Below are positions 5,375-11,286 of a stretch of DNA of 11,286 nucleotides, piece by piece. The translations under genes and the position numbers were made by a program. Source of the DNA: CAYGZT01 sp964354445 (lineage in GTDB: Bacteria > Patescibacteriota > Minisyncoccia > UBA6257 > JAGOQP01); the NCBI GenBank assembly GCA_964354445.1, contig CAYGZT010000016.1, positions 1-11,286 on the forward strand, in the 5' to 3' direction. Position 1 is the first letter of the stretch. Each line of letters begins with the position of its first letter. The notes beneath the pieces are model-generated. The model made no database searches. It had not been told where the DNA came from and saw only the letters and a list, made by a program, of their open reading frames with translations.

Positions 5375-7317
5375 AGGAAGCGGTGCTGGACGATCTTTCA
5401 CGAGGGTTTGAGGTTATCGAGCGTCCTTTTTCACACGCTGCATTGCGCGGGCTTCTCATTGTTGCCGTCGCAGTTGGATGTGCGGCTCTGGGACGGGTTG
5501 TTTTTCTGGACGGTCTTGGAGGAGCTTTTTACCGGGAACGGGCTCTTGCCAACGCTGGTCAGCAAGTTATTGTGCATGCGCCGCGGGGGATTATCTATGA
5601 CCGTTTCGGGAAATCGCTCGTTTCCAACGAACCGAGTTTTTCGGTGAGCTTAAATCTCTCGGAATTGCTGAGGGAACCCGGCTCAGTACGTCATACGCTT
5701 GAGACCATTTCTTCGATCGTCCCATTTGACATTGATGAAGTACACCGGAGCGTTCTTGAAGTTGATCTTGAACATCAGGCATACTTTCCGCTCGCACGGG
5801 ATCTTTTGCTGTCGCAGGTGGTGGCGCTTCGGCAGTTAAATCGGCGGGAGGTTGTGGTGGAGGAGAATTTTTCGCGCCGCTACGCTGAAGGGACAATTTT
5901 TTCACACCTTGTGGGCTACACGGGCATGGTCAGCCCCGACGATCTTTCGCGCGACTCCGCGCTGCTTTTAAACGACGAGATCGGCAAGAGCGGTCTTGAA
6001 GCATCATACGACGAGGCACTGCGGGGAGAAAACGGCGTTGCACTTGTGTTTCGAGACGTGCGCGGAGCGACCATTGACCAAAAAACAGTTCGCGACCCTG
6101 TGGCAGGCAATTCGCTGATCACCGCTATTGACGGAGATCTGCAGCGGTACTTCTATGAAACGCTTGAGAAGCAGCTGCGCGTACTGGGACGGACATCGGG
6201 GGCCGGTCTTGCGATCAATCCCCAGACCGGTGAAGTGCTTGCATTGGTCAGTTTGCCTTCGTACGACAACAACACGCTCACCTCCGATCTTTTTGTCAAC
6301 CGCCTGCGCCCCACCTTCAATCGGGTTATCTCGGGCGTCTACAGCCCGGGCTCAACCATCAAGCCGCTGGTTGCATTTGGAGCGCTTGAGGAGGGAGTTA
6401 TTAATCCGCTGCACTCAATTCTCTCAATCGGATACATTGAAATCCCCAATCCGTACAACCCCGACAAGCCGTCTCGGTTCGTCGACTGGAGGCCGCACGG
6501 GTGGGTGAATCTGTACTCCGCTTTGGCGCGCTCAAGCAACGTCTACTTCTATGAAGTTGGCGGAGGTTACGAAGGCCTGAAAGGTCTTGGCATCGAGCGA
6601 CTCAAACAGTACTGGCAGAAGTTTCTTGTGGCTACCAAGACCGGCATTGATCTGGTGGGAGAAACGGAAGGATTTCTTCCCGATCCTGCCACCAAAGAGG
6701 TGCGTACCGGCGACATCTGGCGGCTGGGGGACACCTATAACGTGTCAATCGGGCAAGGGGACCTTCTCGTATCGCCGCTGGCGCTTTTGCGTTCGATTAC
6801 GGGTGTGGCGACGCGCGGAGCACTCGTGCGGCCCTTTGTGGTCCGCACCATCAAGGATGCATCAGGAAATGTTGCGTTTGAGCGCGCTTCATCGGCTGAC
6901 AGGATGGAGGTGAAAAAAGCAGAAAGTTTTGATGAAGTTGAGACCGGCTTGCTTGATGCCGTGCGCAAGGACTACGGTACCGCTTATCTTCTCTCCTCAA
7001 TTCCCATGACGATTGCCGCAAAAACCGGAAGCGCCCAGATTGAGAATAACCAAAAAACCAACGCCTTCTTTGTCGGCTATAACATTCCTCCGCAGGAGGA
7101 ATCGCAGATGAACGCTGATAAGGAAAACTCGCAGATAAACGCGGATAAAAATATCAGCGAGAATCAGCGTTTAGATCGGCGTATATCTGCGCCAAAACAG
7201 ATTGCGGTTTTGGTGTTGATTGAGGATGCGCGGGAGGGGAGCTTGAACGCCGTTCCGGTAGCGCAGAAAATCTTTGAATGGTACTATGAGAATAGAATAA
7301 AAAATGCCGAACGATGA
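5350..7317 (+). CDS. mrdA: Penicillin-binding protein 2 (elongation transpeptidase)
   Basis: Class B penicillin-binding protein (655 aa) that cross-links peptidoglycan during side-wall growth, anchored with its catalytic part outside the membrane. Cytoplasmic tail 1-30; membrane helix about 31-53; dimer/pedestal domain starting with PRGIIYDRFGKSL (78-90); transpeptidase domain from about 255. All three active-site motifs are intact: STIK (S335 nucleophile, K338), SSN (395-397) and KTG (558-560). Residues about 584-614, between AFFVGY and the IAVLVLIED strand, form a polar insert encoded by a palindromic repeat (7103-7191). Typical members join these strands with a short turn. The start overlaps mreD by 25 nt, with AGG just upstream. 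It closes the mreBCD group; the glycosyltransferase RodA is not adjacent. Confidence 0.95.
   Translation: MARKEIFLEEAVLDDLSRGFEVIERPFSHAALRGLLIVAVAVGCAALGRVVFLDGLGGAFYRERALANAGQQVIVHAPRGIIYDRFGKSLVSNEPSFSVSLNLSELLREPGSVRHTLETISSIVPFDIDEVHRSVLEVDLEHQAYFPLARDLLLSQVVALRQLNRREVVVEENFSRRYAEGTIFSHLVGYTGMVSPDDLSRDSALLLNDEIGKSGLEASYDEALRGENGVALVFRDVRGATIDQKTVRDPVAGNSLITAIDGDLQRYFYETLEKQLRVLGRTSGAGLAINPQTGEVLALVSLPSYDNNTLTSDLFVNRLRPTFNRVISGVYSPGSTIKPLVAFGALEEGVINPLHSILSIGYIEIPNPYNPDKPSRFVDWRPHGWVNLYSALARSSNVYFYEVGGGYEGLKGLGIERLKQYWQKFLVATKTGIDLVGETEGFLPDPATKEVRTGDIWRLGDTYNVSIGQGDLLVSPLALLRSITGVATRGALVRPFVVRTIKDASGNVAFERASSADRMEVKKAESFDEVETGLLDAVRKDYGTAYLLSSIPMTIAAKTGSAQIENNQKTNAFFVGYNIPPQEESQMNADKENSQINADKNISENQRLDRRISAPKQIAVLVLIEDAREGSLNAVPVAQKIFEWYYENRIKNAER
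7103..7191. repeat. Palindromic repeat element embedded in the PBP2 gene
   Basis: Two near-identical 19-bp direct copies, starting CGCAGAT at 7103-7121 and 7130-7148, match at 17 of 19 bases. They are followed by inverted copies. AACGCTGAT (7111-7119) has its perfect reverse complement at 7163-7171. Positions 7130-7146 match the reverse complement of 7175-7191 at 15 of 17. The ends are CGCAGAT and ATCTGCG. The frame stays open, encoding SQMNADK and SQINADK repeats plus a basic tail. From memory, similar CGCAGATAAACGCGGATAA-type elements occur in many CPR genomes; this was not checked here. Confidence 0.8.
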
Positions 7318-7320
7318 ATT

Positions 7321-8331
7321 ATGAATAACCAATCCGAACTTCGTTATCACTCAACCACCGGGGAATGGGTGCTGATTGCCCCTAAAAAAGCCAAAAGACC
7401 CAATGATTTTGGGACGTCTTACGTAAAAAGAGTCGCTTCTCCCAAGAAGCAGTGTCCTTTTGAAAACCCTCAGAAGGCGGGCAACGATATTCCTCATTTT
7501 TGGTTTCCGGAAGAAGCTCCTCTTGAGAAATGGCGGCTCCAAGTTCTGCCCAACAGATTTCCGGTTCTGACTCACCGCTATCGGACGTGCGCTTCTTCTT
7601 TTAGACATGGGATGTACACAGTGGCTTCCGGCGTCGGCCATCATGACCTGCTGGTGACCCGCGATCATCATAAAACGTATCATCAGCTTTCCGACGCGGA
7701 AGCGGCCGATGTTCTGAAGGCCTTCATCAAAAGGTACAAAGAGATGATAGCCGACGGCTGCGTCCGCTACGTTTCGGTATTCCAGAACTTCGGGCCCAAC
7801 GCCGGAGCGACAATCTATCATCCCCACTATCAGATACTGGCTCTGCCAGTCGTGCCCAATGCCATCGGCCGGTCTTTGGAGCATTCAAAGCATTACTGGC
7901 AATTGCATAAAAGATGCATCCATTGCGACATTATAAAAAACGAACTCAAAGAAAGAACCAGAATCGTTTATAAAAAGGATGGCGTTGTCGCTTTTGTGCC
8001 GTTTGCCGCCAAGGAACCCTATCAGGTTAATATTTTCCCCCTCAAACACCAGCCCTACTTTGAGGATTCCAGCGGCAATCTTATGAAGCAGATGTCGCTG
8101 GCGCTCAAAAAAGTCCTCACTTCGGTGTCAAGGAAGCTGGGCGCTCCCGATTACAACTTTTTTATCCATACCGCCCCGATATTCAATAAGAAGAAATACA
8201 AACACTACCACTGGCATGCAGAAGTCATTCCCAAGTCAAATATCTCGGCCGGTTTTGAACTGGGGACGGGTGTCGAAATCAACCCAGTTTTTCCCGAAGA
8301 CGCAGCTCGCATTTTAAGAAGCGCTCGGTAG
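7321..8331 (+). CDS. galT: GalT-family galactose-1-phosphate uridylyltransferase
   Basis: HIT-superfamily nucleotidyl transferase (336 aa), which in the Leloir pathway exchanges UMP between UDP-glucose and galactose-1-phosphate. Family signs: N-terminal ELRYHSTTGEWVLIAP; LPNRFPVL (76-83); FQNFGPNAGATIYHPHYQ with the catalytic HPHxQ (H167, H169, Q171); a mid-protein CxxC (C199, C202); and HYHWHAEVIP near the C terminus. At the N-terminal zinc site, C45, H116 and H167 can be aligned. The usual second cysteine is missing: the text reads CPFE where CxxC is common. It starts 3 nt after mrdA, yet 10 of its 19 arginines use AGA/AGG, against mainly CGN around it. Related sugar-1-phosphate specificities cannot be excluded. 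Confidence 0.88.
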   Translation: MNNQSELRYHSTTGEWVLIAPKKAKRPNDFGTSYVKRVASPKKQCPFENPQKAGNDIPHFWFPEEAPLEKWRLQVLPNRFPVLTHRYRTCASSFRHGMYTVASGVGHHDLLVTRDHHKTYHQLSDAEAADVLKAFIKRYKEMIADGCVRYVSVFQNFGPNAGATIYHPHYQILALPVVPNAIGRSLEHSKHYWQLHKRCIHCDIIKNELKERTRIVYKKDGVVAFVPFAAKEPYQVNIFPLKHQPYFEDSSGNLMKQMSLALKKVLTSVSRKLGAPDYNFFIHTAPIFNKKKYKHYHWHAEVIPKSNISAGFELGTGVEINPVFPEDAARILRSAR

Positions 8332-8341
8332 AGACGGTGCT

Positions 8342-8971
8342 ATGATTGGGCAGATTCTGGCATTTCTTGCGCAGCTTACTGTTGCGGTCATTACATCCGC
8401 CGGCTACTGGGGCGTTTTTTTTCTGATGACTTTAGAAAGCGCCAACATTCCGATTCCTTCCGAAATAATAATGCCGTTTTCCGGGTTTCTGGTCTCCAGA
8501 GGGATTTTCGGGTTTTGGCCGATAGCGGTAATCGGAGCGTTGGGCAACCTTTTCGGGTCTGTTGTTTCTTATCTGCTGGCCGCTTCCATAGTCAAAAACC
8601 GCCAGAAGTTTTATTTGTTCAAACTGTTGATTCCCGATTCTTTTTTGGAAAAAGCCGAGAGGTTCTTTAAAAAATACGGCTCGGTTTCGGTATTTTTTTC
8701 AAGAATGCTTCCGATTGTCAGAACGTTTATTTCGCTTCCCGCCGGATTGGGGAAAATGAATTTTCTCAAGTTCTGTTCCCTGACCTTTATCGGTTCCCTC
8801 ATCTGGTCTTTTACCCTGACTTATTTTGGCAAGGTTCTGGGGGACAATTGGACGGTTCTTGAAAAATATTTTAGGCAGTTTGACGTCGTGATTTTAGCGG
8901 CGATTATCGTAGCTGGAGTTTATTGGCTGAGCCATCACTTTGGTGGTAGAATGGGGGAAAGTAAAAAGTAG
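8342..8971 (+). CDS. DedA-family (VTT domain) membrane protein
   Basis: Integral membrane protein (209 aa) of the DedA/SNARE-associated family, implicated in undecaprenyl-phosphate or phospholipid translocation and membrane homeostasis. Helices lie around 5-30, 41-60, 62-84, 113-135, 143-165 and 180-200. The signature re-entrant segment ESANIPIPSEIIMPFSGFL (32-50) holds E32 and E41. The second signature, FFSRMLPIVRTF (118-129), carries R121 and R127, followed by PAG (133-135). It starts 10 nt after galT with no obvious ribosome binding site. Six of its seven arginines are AGA/AGG, and hand-counted blocks are 35% (8641-8700) and 45% GC (8701-8760), unlike the surrounding genes. If it flips the undecaprenyl carrier it would fit beside wall-synthesis genes, but that is inference. 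Confidence 0.9.
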   Translation: MIGQILAFLAQLTVAVITSAGYWGVFFLMTLESANIPIPSEIIMPFSGFLVSRGIFGFWPIAVIGALGNLFGSVVSYLLAASIVKNRQKFYLFKLLIPDSFLEKAERFFKKYGSVSVFFSRMLPIVRTFISLPAGLGKMNFLKFCSLTFIGSLIWSFTLTYFGKVLGDNWTVLEKYFRQFDVVILAAIIVAGVYWLSHHFGGRMGESKK

Positions 8972-8977
8972 CCTCGA

Positions 8978-9044
8978 AGAATCCGCCTGCGGCTGATCAC
9001 GGGATTCTCAGTTTTGCAGTGCCGTGTTCGCGGCAACAAAACTG
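8978..9044. other. Two tandem stem-loops between dedA and tpiA
   Basis: Stem-loop 1: AGAATCC (8978-8984) pairs with GGATTCT (9002-9008), with an inner GCC/GGC hairpin (8985-8987/8991-8993). Stem-loop 2 begins at the next base: CAGTTTTG (9009-9016) pairs with CAAAACTG (9037-9044), and inside it TGCCG (9020-9024) pairs with CGGCA (9031-9035). No T run follows stem-loop 2, so it is not a standard + strand terminator. Stem-loop 1 is followed by a short TTTT (9012-9015) and could be a weak terminator for dedA. The rest of the spacer (9045-9109) shows nothing else that is clear. Confidence 0.55.
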
Positions 9045-9109
9045 GAAAAAGTGAGAAGTGGGAAACCCCCATCGATCCGTGTCAGGCGAGAGCGGAGATA
9101 AGAGACGAT

Positions 9110-9838
9110 ATGAAGAAACTGGTGATATTCAACTGGAAAATGAACCCGCCGACGCGCACGGCAGCCGTGCGCTTGGCGCGTAACATATGCCGTCTGAGGA
9201 ATACACGCAGGAACGTTTTTGTCGCACCTCCGGCAGTGTACCTTTCGTTGCTGGCACCGCTGCAGCGCGGCGCGCTTGCGGCGCAGAATGTGGCGGCTGA
9301 AAAAGAGGGTGCATTCACGGGAGAAATATCGGCGCCTATGCTCAAAAGCGTGGGCGTGCGGTACTGCATCGTCGGCCATTCGGAGCGGCGGTATCTGTTT
9401 GGGGAAAGCGACGCGCTGATCGCTCGGAAAGTTTCCGCACTCGGGAGTGTCGGCATCACGCCGGTGCTGTGTGTGGGAGAGCGGAGACGGTCATCGTTTG
9501 TGTCGGCGCGGCGAGCCGTTATACAGCAGCTACAAAAAAGCCTTGCGGGGACCGGTTTAAAAAAACAACTCGTTGTTGCCTACGAACCGGTCTGGGCGAT
9601 CGGCGGCGACAAGAAAACGAATGTTGGGCATACGAGGCGCGTGATTGCGGCGATACGGCGATGGCTGTCGGAAAACGGCTGGCTTAAGGCAGCCGTTTTG
9701 TACGGCGGCAGCGTTTCCGCAAAGAATGTCGGCGCGTTTGCGCGCGAGAGCGGCACGGATGGATTTCTGGTCGGTTCAGCAAGTTTGCGGCTACCCGATG
9801 TGAAACGGATTATAAAGGCGGTGCTGGAAGGGGGATAG
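9110..9838 (+). CDS. tpiA: Triosephosphate isomerase
   Basis: Glycolytic enzyme (242 aa; typical 250) that interconverts dihydroxyacetone phosphate and glyceraldehyde-3-phosphate in the cytoplasm. The full catalytic set is present: N8 and K10 in FNWKMN, H90 in VGHSERR (88-94), and E159 in AYEPVWAIG (157-165, mobile loop 6). Phosphate-binding YGGSV is at 198-202 and GFLVGSASL near the end. The frame is open back to an ATG at 9014, but those 32 extra residues do not resemble the family and would cover the two stem-loops. GGAG and AGAG lie 12 and 5 nt before 9110, which supports this start. Locally very GC-rich (42 of 60 bases in 9241-9300), with mostly CGN arginine codons. Two strong inverted repeats lie in the coding sequence (9154-9172, 9672-9699). 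Confidence 0.95.
   Translation: MKKLVIFNWKMNPPTRTAAVRLARNICRLRNTRRNVFVAPPAVYLSLLAPLQRGALAAQNVAAEKEGAFTGEISAPMLKSVGVRYCIVGHSERRYLFGESDALIARKVSALGSVGITPVLCVGERRRSSFVSARRAVIQQLQKSLAGTGLKKQLVVAYEPVWAIGGDKKTNVGHTRRVIAAIRRWLSENGWLKAAVLYGGSVSAKNVGAFARESGTDGFLVGSASLRLPDVKRIIKAVLEGG
9154..9172. repeat. Perfect 19-bp palindrome near the tpiA start
   Basis: GCGCACGGC and GCCGTGCGC flank a single central A as perfect inverted copies, beginning 44 nt after the tpiA ATG. It could form a short hairpin in the mRNA or act as a protein-binding site. In this GC-rich gene, chance is a real alternative. Confidence 0.45.
9672..9699. repeat. Perfect 10-bp inverted repeat inside tpiA
   Basis: AAAACGGCTG (9672-9681) and CAGCCGTTTT (9690-9699) pair perfectly around an 8-nt loop. 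With A4 and T4 at the outer ends, it has the shape of a weak two-way terminator, but it lies in codons for the ENGWLKAAVLY stretch. The structure is certain; any function is unknown. Confidence 0.45.
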
Positions 9839-9870
9839 CGACTGGGGTGCGGTGAGACGTCCCGTCACAT

Positions 9871-9899
9871 TTGCGGGTATGCGGCGTATGTGTTATCAG
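9871..9899 (+). promoter_or_regulatory. Probable promoter of the SIMPL-hydrolase pair
   Basis: TTGCGG (9871-9876) as -35, a 17-bp spacer and TATCAG (9894-9899) as -10, with an extended TG at 9891-9892. It matches the proS promoter pattern (TTGCG, then TGnTATCA). It lies in the 83-bp spacer after tpiA, where no clear terminator was found. The predicted start leaves about 15 nt before the ATG at 9922. Confidence 0.5.
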
Positions 9900-9921
9900 T
9901 AGTAATCGTAACGGTCATACT

Positions 9922-10689
9922 ATGGAAAAAGAAAAATCAATGTTGTATCGGGCACTGTCGGTGTTTTTGGTGGTCGTTGCAGTTCTGGCGCTCTACGTGG
10001 TTGTGTGGGGACCGCTTGCACAATACGGGGCGTCGCTGATGCCGTCGCAGACACTTTCAGCGTCTGCAACGGGTGAGGTGGTCGTCAAACCGGATATTGC
10101 TACCGTTACCTTCTCGGTTATTTCGGAAGGGGTAGATATTGCTTCCATTGTTGACAAGAATAACCAGAAGGTCAACGAAGCAATTGCGCGCGTGAAAGCC
10201 AAAGGAATTCCCGAGGTGGACATCAAGACGGCACAGTACTCCCTTGAGCCGGTTTATACGCAGCCGACTAAATGGACGGAAAGTTTTGTGCCGTCTATTG
10301 CTTCATACCGGCTTACGCAGTCGGTTGAGGTCAAGATTCGCGACTTTACGCTCATCTCTCCCATTCTAACCGAGCTTGCCGGTGTGGGCATCAATCAGGT
10401 CAGCGGGCCGTCGTTTGGCATCGATGATCCCGAGAAGTATCTTTCCGAAGCTCGAAAGCAGGCGTTTGATCGGGCTCGAGAGAAAGCATCGTCGATGGCG
10501 TTGCAGAATAGTCTGCGTCTGGTTCGCGTCATTACCGTCAGTGAGAGCGGTGGGTCGGTCTACTATTCCGGTCTTGAGAAAGCAGCCATGTACGGCATGG
10601 GCGGGGGGAGTGCACCTACTCCGCCGACTATCGAACCGGGCAGCCAGAAGGTGACTGCCTACGTGACGGTACTCTATGAAGTTCGCTAA
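9922..10689 (+). CDS. Membrane-anchored SIMPL (DUF541, YggE-like) domain protein
   Basis: Protein of 255 aa with one N-terminal membrane helix (about 11-33) and an extracytoplasmic SIMPL domain (about 44-255). Family marks: LSASATGEVVVKPDIATVTFSV (44-65); the helix with NNQKVNEAIARVKAKGI; the IKTAQYSLEPVY block; SYRLTQSVEVKIRD (128-141); the EARKQAFDRAREKA helix (176-189); and the closing KVTAYVTVLYEV strand. The biochemical role of SIMPL proteins is poorly defined; some are linked to oxidative stress (YggE) or signalling. Upstream in-frame codons exist from a TTG at 9871, but that lies in the promoter; 9922 gives a short basic/acidic head before the helix. The ATG at 9940 is an alternative. 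Its last 14 nt overlap the hydrolase gene, which suggests coupled translation. Confidence 0.87.
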   Translation: MEKEKSMLYRALSVFLVVVAVLALYVVVWGPLAQYGASLMPSQTLSASATGEVVVKPDIATVTFSVISEGVDIASIVDKNNQKVNEAIARVKAKGIPEVDIKTAQYSLEPVYTQPTKWTESFVPSIASYRLTQSVEVKIRDFTLISPILTELAGVGINQVSGPSFGIDDPEKYLSEARKQAFDRAREKASSMALQNSLRLVRVITVSESGGSVYYSGLEKAAMYGMGGGSAPTPPTIEPGSQKVTAYVTVLYEVR

Positions 10690-11286
10690 GAAAGGTCGCT
10701 GGATTGTGGCAGTGTTGCTGGGGCTGGTGACGATTATCGGACTTGCTGATATTGTCTTTCTGATACCGCAGCAAAACCCCGCGGCACCGCCTCAAGAGGA
10801 AGTGTCAAATGGCATGGAGACGCTATCACTGGTCACCGCGGATGGCGTTCGTCTTACGGCTGACTTTTTTAGTGTAGAAAGTCCTCGCGGGTGGATTCTG
10901 TATCTTCATATGATGAGGGCAACCAAAGAAAGCTTCGTGCCTCTTGCGCAGCTTCTTGCACTGTCAGGATATGCGGGACTTGCCGTCGATCTTCGAGGAC
11001 ACGGCCAGTCGCAGGGAGGACCTCAAGGGTATGAGTCGTTTTCGGAGCTTGAGCACCAGACATCGCGCCAGGATGTTGACGCAGCGCTTGTGTTTCTTGA
11101 GACGCAAGGAGCATCTAAAGATCACATTGTTATCGTGGGAGCATCGATCGGCGCAAACCTTGCACTGGATGCCTTGGCGCGTGACAGAAGCCTGGCGGCG
11201 GCGGTCCTGCTCTCGCCGGGGCTTGACTATCATGGTCTTATCACCAAGAGTGCGGTGACGCGGCTGGCAGCGCCCCAGCGGGTGTT
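10676..11286 (+). CDS. Alpha/beta hydrolase with N-terminal membrane anchor (partial, 3' end outside window)
   Basis: Open frame to the window edge (203 codons seen). A basic head (MKFAKKGR) and a hydrophobic helix (about 9-30) suggest a signal anchor or signal peptide, with no lipobox cysteine. The alpha/beta-hydrolase core follows: ILYLHMMRATKES (74-86, the strand and oxyanion-hole region), VDLRGHGQSQGG (104-115) and the nucleophile elbow GASIG (155-159, S157). The acid and histidine of the triad would lie beyond the window. The usual HGxxG is replaced by HMMRA. The fold resembles serine hydrolases of the dienelactone-hydrolase/lysophospholipase kind; the substrate is unknown. It overlaps the SIMPL gene by 14 nt, so the two products probably act at the same cell-envelope site. 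Confidence 0.85.
   Translation, partial: MKFAKKGRWIVAVLLGLVTIIGLADIVFLIPQQNPAAPPQEEVSNGMETLSLVTADGVRLTADFFSVESPRGWILYLHMMRATKESFVPLAQLLALSGYAGLAVDLRGHGQSQGGPQGYESFSELEHQTSRQDVDAALVFLETQGASKDHIVIVGASIGANLALDALARDRSLAAAVLLSPGLDYHGLITKSAVTRLAAPQRV

Noticed and set aside
7103..7191. CRISPR-like interpretation of the repeats in mrdA
   Set aside because: There are only two imperfect direct copies with an 8-nt gap, plus inverted copies, inside a coding frame. This is not a spacer-repeat array.
8978..9044. Integron attC site
   Set aside because: The stem-loops lack the paired core-site motifs expected of attC, and no integrase is present in the window.
9014..9109. Longer N terminus for tpiA
   Set aside because: The extra 32 residues have no resemblance to the family, and the region is taken up by a stem-loop; Shine-Dalgarno-like GGAG/AGAG precede 9110.
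1..11286. Defence system, prophage, transposase, tRNA or rRNA
   Set aside because: No protein or RNA signature of these was found on either strand; the genes are housekeeping and envelope functions.

Overview
The window looks like a compact bacterial chromosome segment, most likely from the Candidate Phyla Radiation (Patescibacteria), probably a Parcubacteria-type lineage. This is inferred from gene order (frr, rseP, proS, then mreBCD and PBP2), a short prolyl-tRNA synthetase without the large editing insertion, small gene versions, very short spacers and few clear Shine-Dalgarno sites. No database search was possible, so the taxonomy is an inference. All confident genes are on the + strand, and no stretch over 300 bases lacks a gene.

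Layout: (1) 1-86 holds the end of an unseen upstream unit, a terminator-like hairpin and a promoter that appears to fire almost exactly at the frr start. (2) 96-1842 encodes ribosome recycling factor and an RseP-type site-2 protease. The protease has an unusual hydrophilic insert whose DNA contains a terminator-like hairpin plus T7. (3) 1843-1926 is a terminator overlapping the proS promoter. (4) 1927-7317 is a tightly packed run proS-mreB-mreC-mreD-mrdA, with gaps of 4 and 11 nt followed by overlaps of 14 and 25 nt. MreB, MreC, MreD and PBP2 are the core of the lateral cell-wall elongation machine; RodA is not in the window. PBP2 carries an in-frame palindromic repeat element of about 90 bp in its transpeptidase domain. 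(5) 7321-8971 encodes a GalT-family nucleotidylyltransferase and a DedA-family membrane protein. Both use far more AGA/AGG arginine codons and look less GC-rich than their neighbours, so they may be a later insertion. (6) 8972-9109 is a structured spacer with two back-to-back stem-loops, followed by tpiA (triosephosphate isomerase). (7) 9839 to the end has a promoter, a membrane-anchored SIMPL-domain protein and, overlapping it by 14 nt, a membrane-anchored alpha/beta hydrolase cut by the window edge.

I found no defence system, CRISPR array, tRNA, rRNA or transposase. The most interesting signals are non-coding structures inside genes: the repeat element that became part of PBP2, the terminator-like element inside rseP, and two strong inverted repeats inside tpiA. 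Next come the compact terminator/promoter junctions with very short or absent 5' leaders.
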